Shown here: one piece after another, positions 9,645 to 18,080 of the stretch
Position numbering within the stretch: the first letter of the stretch is position 1
How the letters are laid out: every line of letters starts with the position of its first letter
NCBI RefSeq assembly: GCF_002205165.1
Contig: NZ_NIVS01000042.1
Span: 39,577 to 103,576, forward strand
Source of the DNA: Stenotrophomonas maltophilia
GTDB taxonomy: Bacteria > Pseudomonadota > Gammaproteobacteria > Xanthomonadales > Xanthomonadaceae
Length of the DNA stretch: 64,000 nucleotides
Direction of reading: 5' to 3'
Notes under the pieces: model-generated
The model's input: the letters and a program-made list of their open reading frames with translations, nothing else
The model's database searches: none
What the model was told of the DNA's origin: nothing
Translations under genes and position numbers: made by a program

Positions 9645-9658
9645 TCCGGTCCGTACGT

Positions 9659-9689
9659 GGCAGGTGCCGACAGTGGGTCGGCACCTGCC
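9659..9689. repeat. REP-type hairpin downstream of the TonB receptor gene
   Basis: Perfect 13-base inverted repeat GGCAGGTGCCGAC / GTCGGCACCTGCC around a 5-base loop, starting 14 bases after the receptor stop. No T-run follows, so it looks like a REP element rather than an intrinsic terminator, though it could still stabilise the mRNA 3' end. Confidence 0.6.
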
Positions 9690-9756
9690 TTCACCGCCGT
9701 GTCGCGTGCACGCGCGCAAGCGACCGCGGAACGGCACCTGTCTCCATCGCCATCCG

Positions 9757-9786
9757 GTAGGTACCGACCGCTGGTCGGTACGTGCC
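9757..9786. repeat. GTAG-type REP element
   Basis: Begins with the GTAG header followed by a palindrome, GTACCGACC / GGTCGGTAC around GCT. This is the form of GTAG REP elements known from Stenotrophomonas and Xanthomonas, which are mobilised by RAYT transposases; a RAYT gene is present at 42,974 in this window. With the hairpin at 9659 it may form a two-REP unit. Confidence 0.65.
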
Positions 9787-9836
9787 TTCCACGGGCGGCT
9801 TCGGTTGCACGCCCTCCGGTCATGACGAGGGAATCC

Positions 9837-11414
9837 ATGCTGTCACGCACCACACCGCGCATCCCATCCCGCCTTCTCACGCTTGGCCTGTCCTGCACCC
9901 TGGCCATCGCGCCCAGCGCACGGGCAGCCGATCCGGCCGACACCTTCAATCGGCTGCTCGATCAGGCTGTCACCCATGAACACCTGCCGGGCATCGCCAT
10001 GGCCGTCGTCGAAGACGGCAAGACCGTCTTCATCGGCACCCGCGGTGAGCGCCGTGCGGGGCAGGGCGAGCCGGTTGATCCGGACACCCTCTTCAAGATC
10101 GCCTCCAACAGCAAGGCGATGACCGCCGTGCTGCTCGCCCGGTTGGTCGAGCGCGGTCTCCTGCGTTGGGATGATCCGGTCATCAAGTACCTGCCGCAGT
10201 TCCGCATGCATGACCCGTGGGTGACGCAGCAGATGCAGGTGCGTGATCTGCTGATCCACAACAGCGGGCTGGGCCTGGGTGCGGGCGATCTGATGCTGTG
10301 GCCCGAGCCGAACCGCTTCACGCGTGAGGACATCATCGCCGGGCTGGCCCATCTCAAGCCGGTCACCAGCTTCCGTAGTGGCTATGCCTACGACAACCTG
10401 ATGTATGTGGTCGCGGGTGAAGTCGCCGCGGCAGCCGGTGGCAAGCCCTACGATCAATTGCTGCGCGAGGAGGTCTTCGTGCCGCTGGGGATGGATCGCT
10501 GCCAGGTCGGCGCGTGGTCGGTCACGGCCGTCGGCAATGTCGCCCAGCCGCACACGCGCAAAGACGGTCGTAACGTGGTGCGCGGTGCCGAGGGTGACAT
10601 CAGTGCCGACTTGACCTCGATGGCGGCCGGCGGCATCCGCTGCAGCCTGCGCGACATGACCCGCTGGATGCAGGTGCTGCTCGATCCGGCGCTGGTACCC
10701 GGTTGGCTGGGCACGGTGCAGCGCCACGCGCTGTGGACCGCACACATGCCGATGCCGCTGGGCGAGCGGCAGCGCCGCTGGGACAACGCACACGTCTCTG
10801 CCTACGGCTACGGCTGGCGCCTGTCGGACATGGACGGGCAGTGGAAGGTGGCCCACACCGGCACGCTGTCGGGCATGTATTCCTCGCTCGGCCTGCTGCC
10901 GGACCGCAAGGTCGGCGTGGTGATCCTGATCAACGGCGACGCCGAAGACGCCCGCACCGCGCTGATGCAGGCGGCGTTGAAGCACTACACCGCACCGGGG
11001 GACGGCACCGATGTGGAGCACTACCTGACGCTGCTGGAGCAGGAGCGTGCCGGCCGCCGCGAGGCCGGGCAGGTGCGCCCGGATACCCGTGCGCGCCGTC
11101 CGGTCCCGCTGCGCACCATGGCCGCCGCGCAGGGCCGCTACCGCGACCCATGGCTGGGCGAGGCACTGCTCTGCCCGCAGCAGGGTGCGTTGCGCTTCAG
11201 CGTGGCCAAGTCGCCGATGCTGCGTGGCCAGGTCATGCAGCTCGGGGAGCGCTGGCTGGTGCAGTGGGATACCCTCGGGGCCGATGCCGAGCCCTGGTTG
11301 CAGCTGCAGCCTGGTGCGCCGCCCACGTTGACCTTGGCCGCGATCGATCCGGAGATCGACTTCAGTTATGACTACCAGGACCTGTACTTCACCCGCGTCG
11401 GCGATTGCCCGTAG
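9837..11414 (+). CDS. Serine hydrolase, beta-lactamase/D-aminopeptidase (S12) family
   Basis: 525 residues with a signal peptide (about 1-31). The penicillin-binding fold motifs are intact: S90-N-S-K93 nucleophile motif, Y185-D-N187, and a late HTG (VAHTGTLSG) replacing KTG, as in class C beta-lactamase-like esterases and D-stereospecific peptidases. A C-terminal beta domain (about 390-525) follows. Likely a periplasmic hydrolase of D-amino-acid peptides; true beta-lactamase activity is possible but not indicated. ATG 9837 has GAGGGAA upstream and opens the signal peptide. The VanX-like gene begins within its last 47 bases, so the pair is translationally coupled. Confidence 0.88.
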   Translation: MLSRTTPRIPSRLLTLGLSCTLAIAPSARAADPADTFNRLLDQAVTHEHLPGIAMAVVEDGKTVFIGTRGERRAGQGEPVDPDTLFKIASNSKAMTAVLLARLVERGLLRWDDPVIKYLPQFRMHDPWVTQQMQVRDLLIHNSGLGLGAGDLMLWPEPNRFTREDIIAGLAHLKPVTSFRSGYAYDNLMYVVAGEVAAAAGGKPYDQLLREEVFVPLGMDRCQVGAWSVTAVGNVAQPHTRKDGRNVVRGAEGDISADLTSMAAGGIRCSLRDMTRWMQVLLDPALVPGWLGTVQRHALWTAHMPMPLGERQRRWDNAHVSAYGYGWRLSDMDGQWKVAHTGTLSGMYSSLGLLPDRKVGVVILINGDAEDARTALMQAALKHYTAPGDGTDVEHYLTLLEQERAGRREAGQVRPDTRARRPVPLRTMAAAQGRYRDPWLGEALLCPQQGALRFSVAKSPMLRGQVMQLGERWLVQWDTLGADAEPWLQLQPGAPPTLTLAAIDPEIDFSYDYQDLYFTRVGDCP

Positions 11415-12105
11415 CACGCTGCTGCTGGCGCTGCTGACAGGCAGTGCCCACGCGGCAGCGCCGGCGGTCACCGTCTCGCCGGCCCGTGACGTGGCCGAGG
11501 CCGGGCTGGTCGACATCCGTACGCTGGCACCGGCGATCGAGCAGGACATCCGCTACGCCGGCGTGGACAACTTCACCGGCCGGCGCGTGCCCGGCTATGA
11601 CACGCCCAAGTGCTATCTGCTCGCCCCGGCCGCCACCGCGCTGGCGCAGGTGGAGGCCGACCTGCGTACCGAAGGCTTCGCATTACGTCTCTTCGATTGC
11701 TATCGCCCGGCCCACGCGGTGAAGGCCTTCGTGGCTTGGGCGCACGACCCGCAGGAGCAGTCGCGCAAGGCCCTGCAGTATCCGGACATCGACAAGCCGG
11801 CCCTGCTGGGCGGCTACATCGCCGAGACCTCCGGCCACAGCCGCGCCGCCACCGTGGACCTGACCCTGCTCGATTGCCGCACGGGTCCCTGCGCCCCCAT
11901 GGACATGGGCACCGACTTCGATTTCTTCGGCCCGCGCGCACATACCGATGCGCCGGAGATCAGCGCGGCCCAGCGCCACCACCGCCAGCAGCTGCGCCAG
12001 GCGATGGCCCGGCGCGGCTTCGCCAACTACCCGATGGAGTGGTGGCATTTCACCCTGCAGCCCGAGCCGGCGCCGACCACCGCCTACGACGTGCCGGTCC
12101 GTTGA
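11368..12105 (+). CDS. D-alanyl-D-alanine dipeptidase (VanX/DdpX family)
   Basis: 245 residues with a signal peptide (about 1-29, ending SAHA). The zinc site of VanX-type dipeptidases is complete: H157 and D164 in SGHSRAATVD, E224 and H227 in EWWHF, plus the transition-state arginine R113 in DCYRP. It would split D-Ala-D-Ala in the periplasm, fitting use of murein-derived D-Ala as a nutrient (as DdpX in E. coli), rather than vancomycin resistance, since no vanH/vanA partners are present. The ATG lies inside the end of the serine hydrolase gene in another frame; it gives a proper signal peptide, which supports the choice. Confidence 0.9.
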   Translation: MTTRTCTSPASAIARSTLLLALLTGSAHAAAPAVTVSPARDVAEAGLVDIRTLAPAIEQDIRYAGVDNFTGRRVPGYDTPKCYLLAPAATALAQVEADLRTEGFALRLFDCYRPAHAVKAFVAWAHDPQEQSRKALQYPDIDKPALLGGYIAETSGHSRAATVDLTLLDCRTGPCAPMDMGTDFDFFGPRAHTDAPEISAAQRHHRQQLRQAMARRGFANYPMEWWHFTLQPEPAPTTAYDVPVR

Positions 12106-12148
12106 GGCGCACCGCTACACTGTGCGCTGACCGCCTGATCGGACCACG

Positions 12149-12526
12149 ATGAACCTGCCGCTGCATTTTGGATTGCTGGGAACGCTGGAAGCGGGCCTGA
12201 TCGCACTGCTGGTCGGGCTGCTCGTGTATGCGCTGTGGCATCGGCTGTGCCGCTGGGCAGGATGGACCGACGGCCACGCGATCGGCTGGGCCTGCGTGAT
12301 AGCGGTCGTGGCCTCGGCGGGCATCGATGCGTGGAACTTGTTCTACATGGGCATGATGCGGCTGGAGTCGCCGCTGTATGCGCGCTTGTTCCTGGCCAGC
12401 ATCCACGATCCGAATGAGCTGGGCTCGCGCGTCGTGCTCGAAGTGGCCGGCGCGATTGGCGGTGTCGCACTGGGGTGGCTTGTGTTCAGTTCCCGCTCAG
12501 CCGGCAAAAACAGCAACGCCGCGTGA
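12149..12526 (+). CDS. Small hypothetical membrane protein
   Basis: 125 residues with three hydrophobic segments (about 8-30, 45-65 and 98-112) separated by a short charged stretch; the C-terminus (SAGKNSNAA) is polar. No family was recognised. It starts 43 bases after the VanX-like gene in the same direction and could be transcribed with it. A TACACT sequence (12,115-12,120) could be a -10 element giving it its own promoter, but no matching -35 was convincing. Confidence 0.65.
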   Translation: MNLPLHFGLLGTLEAGLIALLVGLLVYALWHRLCRWAGWTDGHAIGWACVIAVVASAGIDAWNLFYMGMMRLESPLYARLFLASIHDPNELGSRVVLEVAGAIGGVALGWLVFSSRSAGKNSNAA

Positions 12527-12746
12527 GATTGCGTTCGCATCCGGTTAAATCCGCTGCCATTGAATGCCTGTGTTACCAACTGCTCACCTGCGGCTAACCA
12601 CTGCGGTAATGCACGCGTTCGGGGAGGTGGTTAAGACCGCGTGCGCAGTGCGATCAAGGGGCAATATCGATTCACAAACGGGGTGGCAGTGTGGGGCCGT
12701 GCGGAAACAACAGGCCGCGCAACACATAACCAAGGAGACCACCCCA

Positions 12747-13163
12747 ATGACTACTCGCATCCGCAAGCCCCTGATCGCCCTGATCGTCGCCGCAGGCAGT
12801 GTGCTGGCCATTCCGGCGATGGCCCAGTCGGCACAGCACAGTGCCGCGCAGGCGCAGAATCAGGCTGCCCAGGCCCAGCAGGCGGCGGCGCAGGCCGGTG
12901 ACGCAGCAGATACCGCTGCCAATGCCGCAGCCCAGGCTTCCGCGCAGGCCAACGGGGGCGGTGGCCAGACCTGGGCCAGCGTCGATACCGACGGCAACGG
13001 CACGATCAGCAAGGCCGAGGCACAGGTGAACGCGGGCCTTGCCCAGGTGTTCGACCAGGCCGACACCAACAAGGACGGCGAGCTCTCGCCGGATGAATAC
13101 AAGGCGTACGTGGCCGCCCAGCAGGGCAAGGCCGCCGATAGCGGCGCCCAGCAGAGCAAGTAA
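12747..13163 (+). CDS. Secreted EF-hand protein, Ala/Gln-rich
   Basis: 138 residues. Signal peptide 1-27 (AIPAMAQ), then a low-complexity stretch of A, Q and N (about 28-70, repeats of AQAQ/AAQ type), then two EF-hand calcium loops: DTDGNGTISKAE and DTNKDGELSPDE, each with acidic residues at positions 1, 3, 5 and 12. Probably a periplasmic or cell-surface calcium-binding protein of unknown role. ATG 12747 has a clear AAGGAGA. A strong intrinsic terminator follows, so it is likely a monocistronic unit. Confidence 0.85.
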   Translation: MTTRIRKPLIALIVAAGSVLAIPAMAQSAQHSAAQAQNQAAQAQQAAAQAGDAADTAANAAAQASAQANGGGGQTWASVDTDGNGTISKAEAQVNAGLAQVFDQADTNKDGELSPDEYKAYVAAQQGKAADSGAQQSK

Positions 13164-13194
13164 GAACCGGGGACACCGGTAGTGCAGTGAGGGG

Positions 13195-13225
13195 GAAAGG
13201 GCGGCTTCGGCCGCCCTTTCTTTTT
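13195..13225 (+). terminator. Intrinsic terminator after the EF-hand gene
   Basis: GAAAGGGCGGC-TTCG-GCCGCCCTTTC stem with a UUCG tetraloop followed by TTTTT, 31 bases after the EF-hand stop codon. Confidence 0.9.
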
Positions 13226-13271
13226 GTGCCGGCGGTTGGGCCGGCTTGGCCGCTGTTGGTATCCTTGGCCG

Positions 13272-14024
13272 ATGATGACTTCCCTGCCCACGCCGCAAGG
13301 CGCTATCGGCCTGGTTGGTTTTGACGGTGATGACACGCTGTGGAAGAGCGAGGATTACTACCGCAAGGCCGAGCAGGACTACCTCGACATCCTGTCGCGT
13401 TATGTCGACGTGCACGACACCCAGACCGCGCGCCACCTGCTGGAAGTACAGCAGCGCAACCTCGGCGTGTTCGGCTACGGCGTGAAGGGGATGACGCTGT
13501 CGATGGTCGAAGCAGCCATCGAGATCACCAACCAGACCATCAGCGCCCGCGACCTGCAGCAGATGCTCGACATCGGGCATGACACCCTGCGCCACCCGGT
13601 CGAGCTGATCGACGGCGTGCGTGAGTCGGTCACCGAGATCGCCCGCGACTACCCGGTCGTGCTGATCACCAAGGGTGACCTGTTCCACCAGGAAGCCAAG
13701 ATCAAGCTGGCCAACCTGCGTGACCTGTTCCCGCGCATCGAGATCGTCTCCGAGAAAGATCCGGAAACCTACGCCCGCGTGCTGGAGGAGTTCGATCTGC
13801 CGATCCAGCGCTTCGTGATGGTCGGCAATTCGCTGCGCTCGGATATCGAACCGGTGGTCACCCTCGGCGGTTGGGGCATCCACACCCCGTACGCGGTGAC
13901 CTGGGCGCACGAGACCCAGCACGGCGTCGCCGACGACGAACCGCGCATGGTCGATGCGCCGACCGCCTTCGAGTGGCCGCAGGCGCTGCGCACCATCGAA
14001 GCGAAGGCGGCACAGGCCGGATGA
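13272..14024 (+). CDS. HAD-superfamily hydrolase
   Basis: 250 residues. The HAD nucleophile motif is D18-G-D20-D-T22 (GFDGDDTLW), motif II is probably LITKG, and the motif III/IV region VGNSLRSDIEP is clear. A helical cap occupies about 25-110. Such enzymes hydrolyse phosphomonoesters, often nucleotides or sugar phosphates, in the cytoplasm; the substrate cannot be read from the sequence. Two ATG codons (13272, 13275) are possible. The stop overlaps the next gene's ATG (ATGA), so the two are co-translated. Confidence 0.86.
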   Translation: MMTSLPTPQGAIGLVGFDGDDTLWKSEDYYRKAEQDYLDILSRYVDVHDTQTARHLLEVQQRNLGVFGYGVKGMTLSMVEAAIEITNQTISARDLQQMLDIGHDTLRHPVELIDGVRESVTEIARDYPVVLITKGDLFHQEAKIKLANLRDLFPRIEIVSEKDPETYARVLEEFDLPIQRFVMVGNSLRSDIEPVVTLGGWGIHTPYAVTWAHETQHGVADDEPRMVDAPTAFEWPQALRTIEAKAAQAG

Positions 14025-14566
14025 TGCGCGCCGGCCTGCTCGCGCTGCTGCTGATGCTGCCCTGGGCAGCCGCGGCCGAGCAGACCTCGGAGAAGTCCGC
14101 CGCCTACGTGGTGGACACTGGCGATGCCTGGGTGGACACCCAGCTGCAGGACATCAACCACTACGCCGAGCGCTACCCGGACAGCTTCCTGGACGAGGTC
14201 TCGCGCTACGCCGGGGTCTCGCGCGGCTATATCGCCGCGCTGATGCACACCCACGGCTGGCAGGCGGGCGACATCTACTTCGCCTGCTTCTGGGCCCACG
14301 TGATCGAACGTTCCTGCCGCGAGAGTGTGCAGACGTGGTCGCGCGCGGTGCCGGAGGAGGGCCAGGCCAAGCGCTGGGACGCCGTGGTCGCCGAGCTGCC
14401 GGTCACGCCGACCAACCTGCACTGGCGCGCCCTGCGCCATGCCATCGTCGCCAGCCACGATCACTGGGACCGCCCGGTGAAGCTCGACGCCACGCTGCAG
14501 CGCCAGCTCGGCAACCGCGAGCAGCGCCAGCGTGCGGCGAGCAGTCCCACGCCACCTGCGCGCTGA
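14021..14566 (+). CDS. Secreted hypothetical protein
   Basis: 181 residues; signal peptide about 1-19 (LLMLPWAAAAE). The body is helical, rich in W, H and Y, with two cysteines (FACFW and ERSCRES) that could form a disulfide in the periplasm. No domain was recognised. It starts inside the stop of the HAD gene (ATGA) and is therefore coupled to it, which suggests a shared, unknown role. A family conserved in Xanthomonadaceae is likely but not verified. Confidence 0.75.
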   Translation: MMRAGLLALLLMLPWAAAAEQTSEKSAAYVVDTGDAWVDTQLQDINHYAERYPDSFLDEVSRYAGVSRGYIAALMHTHGWQAGDIYFACFWAHVIERSCRESVQTWSRAVPEEGQAKRWDAVVAELPVTPTNLHWRALRHAIVASHDHWDRPVKLDATLQRQLGNREQRQRAASSPTPPAR

Positions 14567-14709
14567 GCTGCCGCGCACCCACCCACCGGGTGCCAACGGG
14601 TGGTTACCCGGTTGTCCCTTTGCTGCTGTGCAGATCGCGGTAACCCCCCGCCCTCGGCGACAATGCAGCGCTTGCTGCACCTTCCCCGTGATCCGTTGCC
14701 GAGTACGTA

Positions 14710-16077
14710 ATGAGCGCCGACCGTTTCGTTTCACCCGACGATATCCGCAGCCTGTTCGCCCAGGCGATGTCCACCATGTACCGCACCGAGGTGCCGCTGT
14801 ACGGCACGCTGGTGGACCTGGTGGCCGAGATCAACGACGCCGTGCTGACCGCCCATCCGGCGCTGGCCGAGCAGCTGGACCGCACCGATGAACGCGCCCG
14901 GCTCGACCAGGAACGCCACGGCGCGATCCGGGTCGGTACTGCCGGGGAACTGGCGACGCTGGGCCGCCTGTTCGCGCTGATGGGCATGTACCCGGTCGGC
15001 TATTACGACCTCTCGGTGGCCGGCGTGCCGGTGCATTCCACCGCCTTCCGCCCGCGCACCGCGCAGGCGCTGGCGCGCAATCCGTTCCGGGTGTTCACCT
15101 CGCTGCTGCGGCTGGAGCTGATCGAGAACGCCGCGCTGCGCGAGCAGTCCGCCGCCATCCTCGCCCAGCGCCGGATTTTCACCGATACCGCGCTGGCCCT
15201 GATCGAGCAGGCCGAGCGCGACGGCGGGCTCGATGAAGCCGATGCGCGCCGCTTTGTCATCGAAGCGCTGGAGACCTTCCGCTGGCATGGCGACGCCACC
15301 GTCTCGCTGGCCACCTACCACGCGCTGCATGACGCGCACCGGCTGATCGCCGATGTGGTCAGCTTCCGCGGCCCGCACATCAATCACCTGACCCCGCGCA
15401 CGCTGGACATCGATGCTGCGCAGGCGGGCATGCTCGCGCGTGGCATCGATGCCAAGGCCGTGATCGAAGGCCCGCCACCACGCCGCTGCCCGATCCTGCT
15501 GCGCCAGACCAGCTTCAAGGCGCTGGAAGAAACCGTGCATTTCCCCTCGGGGGATGCGGGCGATGCCGGCACGCATACCGCGCGTTTCGGCGAGATCGAA
15601 CAGCGTGGCCTGGCGCTGACCCCCAAGGGCCGCGCGCTGTATGACCAGTTGCTGGCACAGGCGCGCGACAGCGGCGGTGCCGGCAGCACCGGGCAGGATT
15701 ACCCGACGCGCCTGGCGGCGGCGTTCACTGCCTTCCCGGATGACCACGACACCCTGCGCCGCGAAGGCCTGGGTTACTACCGGTACGCCCTGACCGAGGC
15801 TGGCCGCGCCAACCCGGCCGCGGTCGGCGAGCTGCCGGCCGAAGCGCTGATCGCTGCCGGCCTGGCCAGCGCCGACCCGATCGTCTACGAGGATTTTCTG
15901 CCGGTCAGCGCCGCGGGCATCTTCCAGTCCAATCTGGGCGGCGACGAACAGCGCGCCTATGTCGCGCATGCCAACCGCGATGCCTTCGAGCAGGCGCTGG
16001 GCATGAAGGTGGAGGACGAGTTCGCGATCTACGCGCGGCTGCAGGCCGAGTCGCTGGCGAGCCTTCGCAACGCCTGA
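14710..16077 (+). CDS. DUF1338 protein, 2-oxoadipate dioxygenase/decarboxylase-like (HglS/YdcJ)
   Basis: 455 residues, full length for the family. HglS of Pseudomonas is an Fe(II) enzyme of VOC-like fold that converts 2-oxoadipate to 2-hydroxyglutarate in lysine catabolism. Candidate metal ligands are H70 (QERHGAIR), H226 (GPHINHLTPR) and E295 (RFGEIEQRG), with R74 as the substrate-binding arginine; their spacing fits the family as I remember it. No other lysine-catabolism gene is adjacent. The start ATG at 14710 gives the expected N-terminus; a weak ribosome site precedes it. Confidence 0.85.
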   Translation: MSADRFVSPDDIRSLFAQAMSTMYRTEVPLYGTLVDLVAEINDAVLTAHPALAEQLDRTDERARLDQERHGAIRVGTAGELATLGRLFALMGMYPVGYYDLSVAGVPVHSTAFRPRTAQALARNPFRVFTSLLRLELIENAALREQSAAILAQRRIFTDTALALIEQAERDGGLDEADARRFVIEALETFRWHGDATVSLATYHALHDAHRLIADVVSFRGPHINHLTPRTLDIDAAQAGMLARGIDAKAVIEGPPPRRCPILLRQTSFKALEETVHFPSGDAGDAGTHTARFGEIEQRGLALTPKGRALYDQLLAQARDSGGAGSTGQDYPTRLAAAFTAFPDDHDTLRREGLGYYRYALTEAGRANPAAVGELPAEALIAAGLASADPIVYEDFLPVSAAGIFQSNLGGDEQRAYVAHANRDAFEQALGMKVEDEFAIYARLQAESLASLRNA

Positions 16078-16081
16078 CGGA

Positions 16082-16104
16082 GGGGGCCGGCCAGCGGCCG
16101 GCAC
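16082..16104. repeat. REP-type hairpin (Stenotrophomonas-like)
   Basis: GCCGGCC-AGC-GGCCGGC palindrome just after the DUF1338 stop; read on the minus strand it is GTGCCGGCCGCTGGCCGGC, matching the core of the REP repeats I know from S. maltophilia. It may also end transcripts of the two convergent genes here. Confidence 0.6.
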
Positions 16105-16186
16105 AACCGGGAACCCACCGCCCCGTGCATCATCACGCACGACTGCAGCACGCCATGACCAATGGTCGTGGCCTACCGCTGGGGGA

Positions 16187-17701
16187 TCACGCCTTCATCG
16201 TGCCGGTATCGAGCCAGCGCTGGTGCCACGACAGCGCTTCGGGCAGCAGATGCGGGGTGTGCTTGCCATAACTCTCGCGGCTGGCGCGGTCGAAATAGTC
16301 ATTCAACTGATCGCGGAAATCCGGATGCGCACAGTTGTCGATCACCACCCGCGCTCGCTTGCGCGGGGTCAGCCCGCGCAGATCGGCCAGGCCCTGTTCG
16401 GTGACGATCACCGAGACATCGTGCTCGGTGTGATCCACATGGCTGACCATCGGCACGATCGCCGAGATGCTGCCGTTCTTCGCCGTCGAGGGGCTCAGGA
16501 ACGCGGACAGGAACCCGTTGCGCGCGAAGTCGCCCGAGCCGCCGATGCCGTTCATGATCCGGCTGCCCATCACGTGGGTCGAGTTGACGTTGCCGTACAG
16601 GTCGGCCTCGATCATCCCGTTCATGCCGATGCAGCCCAGGCGGCGCACCAGCTCGGGATGGTTCGAGATCTCCTGCGTGCGCATGATGATGCGCTCGCGG
16701 TAGAAATCGATGTGCTCCTTGAAGGTTTCGTTCGCCTGCGGGCTCAGCGCGAAGCCGGTGCACGAGGCGTAGCTCAGCACGCCATCGCGCAGCAGGTCGA
16801 GCATGCCGTCCTGGATCACCTCGGTGAACGCGCTCAGATCGCGGAAGCCACTCTTGGCCAGCCCGGCCAGCACTGCGTTGGGGATGTTGCCCACGCCGCT
16901 CTGCAGCGGCAGCAGGTTGGCCGGCAGGCGGCCCTTGGCCACTTCGTGCTTGAGGAACTCGATCAGGTACTGCGCGATCTGCTCGCTGGTGGTATCGATC
17001 GGGCTGAATGGACTGTTGCGGTCCGGGCCGTTGGTGCGCACCACCGCCACGATCTTGTCCGGGTCGCAGCGCAGCGCGGTCTCGCCGATGCGGTCGTTGG
17101 CATGCACCAGCGGGATCGGCTTGCGGTGCGGCGGCAACGCGGTGCCGTAGTAGATGTCATGCATGCCGTCCACGCCGGCCGGCTGCCACTCGTTGACCTC
17201 GACGATCACCTTCTTGGCCAGGTCCAGCCAGGTCTTGTTGTTGCCGACCGAGGTGGAGGGCACCAGCGAGCCATCCTCGCGGATCGCCGAGACCTCGATC
17301 ACCGCCGTGTCGATGTCCCCATAGAAGCCGAACCACACGTGCTGGGCGACATGGCTGAGGTGGATGTCGATGTAATCCAGCTTGCCCTCGTTGATGCGGT
17401 TGCGCGCATCCGGGTCGCTCTGGAACGGCATGCGCATGGCGATGCCATCGGCCTTGGCCAGCGCCCCATCCAGTTCCGGCGCGGTCGAAGCGCCAGTCAT
17501 CAGGCTGATCTGGAACGGCAGGCCCTGGGCGTGCACCGCTTCGATGCGCTGCGCCAGCGCGACCGGCACCGCCTTGGGGTAGCCTGAACCGGTAAAGCCG
17601 CTCATGGCGACGGTTTCACCCGGCTGGATCAGGGCGGCGGCAGCTTCAGCGGAGACAACGCGGTCACGCAGACGCGCGTTTGCAATGCGATCGACAGACA
17701 T
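16187..17701 (-). CDS. Succinyl-CoA:acetate CoA-transferase / acetyl-CoA hydrolase family
   Basis: 504 residues, typical length. Moves CoA between acetate and succinate (or propionate) in the cytoplasm, linking acetate use to the TCA cycle. The catalytic glutamate is E294 in AFTEVIQDG, the same number as in AarC; the oxyanion/CoA-binding loops appear as GVGNIPNAV and, later, [11 protein letters not shown]. It is convergent with the DUF1338 gene and divergent from glnE. The ATG at 17701 is clear, with weak ribosome-binding sequence. An inverted repeat TTGCA/TGCAA about 140 bases upstream could be an operator. Confidence 0.9.
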   Translation of the reverse strand: MSVDRIANARLRDRVVSAEAAAALIQPGETVAMSGFTGSGYPKAVPVALAQRIEAVHAQGLPFQISLMTGASTAPELDGALAKADGIAMRMPFQSDPDARNRINEGKLDYIDIHLSHVAQHVWFGFYGDIDTAVIEVSAIREDGSLVPSTSVGNNKTWLDLAKKVIVEVNEWQPAGVDGMHDIYYGTALPPHRKPIPLVHANDRIGETALRCDPDKIVAVVRTNGPDRNSPFSPIDTTSEQIAQYLIEFLKHEVAKGRLPANLLPLQSGVGNIPNAVLAGLAKSGFRDLSAFTEVIQDGMLDLLRDGVLSYASCTGFALSPQANETFKEHIDFYRERIIMRTQEISNHPELVRRLGCIGMNGMIEADLYGNVNSTHVMGSRIMNGIGGSGDFARNGFLSAFLSPSTAKNGSISAIVPMVSHVDHTEHDVSVIVTEQGLADLRGLTPRKRARVVIDNCAHPDFRDQLNDYFDRASRESYGKHTPHLLPEALSWHQRWLDTGTMKA

Positions 17702-17859
17702 GACGACAACGTTTTTGGGGGATCCCCATTATCGGCGATCCGTGCAGCGGCAGGGGTTCTACCTTGGTGGGATGGCGTTTTCACATCTACGCCTCCCTGT
17801 TCAGCTTTCCGGCCTACTTCTGTACCCGCAAGTATTGTTTTGCAGTGCAGCGTGCAAGT

Positions 17860-17947
17860 TCTTCGCCGACCCTAGAAGATCGACCTGCATCCCGACGTGG
17901 GGGAGGGAGCAGAGCCCGCTGGCAGTTCGCTGCAAGCGGGCTTTTTT
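17860..17947 (+). ncRNA. Candidate small RNA upstream of glnE
   Basis: A 5' hairpin TCTTC-N10-GAAGA (17,860-17,879), a G-rich single-stranded stretch (GTGGGGGAGGGAG) and an intrinsic terminator follow each other within about 90 bases. There is no plus-strand gene before the terminator, so the transcript ending there should start in this intergenic space. It could be a free sRNA or an attenuated leader of glnE. The 5' end is a guess, and no -10/-35 pair is persuasive. Confidence 0.35.
17913..17947 (+). terminator. Intrinsic terminator upstream of glnE
   Basis: AGCCCGCT / AGCGGGCT stem (17,913-17,920 and 17,935-17,942) with a 14-base loop, followed directly by a run of T residues. Orphan position, 134 bases before the glnE start. 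Confidence 0.8.
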
Positions 17948-18080
17948 ATGCGCGCCGTTCGGGCAAAGGCACGCCCCGCCGCGCCGCCTGATGGCTCGCT
18001 ACGCGTCCGTTGGTCCCCGCACATCACGGGCATGGCGCCTGGCTGGGGAACACCACGCCGCGATGCCACATAATCCCCCC

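Larger units (their letters stand above)
17702..18080. other. 379-base intergenic region between the CoA-transferase gene and glnE
   Basis: No coding region is convincing. It holds an inverted repeat TTGCA-N8-TGCAA (17,840-17,857), a small hairpin and a strong rho-independent terminator on the plus strand (described separately). A terminator here is unexpected because no plus-strand gene ends upstream of it; the CoA-transferase gene is transcribed away from it. Confidence 0.7.

Noticed and set aside
7053..9737. Long minus-strand frame opposite the TonB receptor
   Set aside because: Same reason; the plus-strand protein has clear domains and motifs.
11368..12105. VanX-like gene as vancomycin resistance
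   Set aside because: No vanH/vanA-type ligase or regulator nearby, and Gram-negative context; catabolic D-Ala-D-Ala dipeptidase is more likely.
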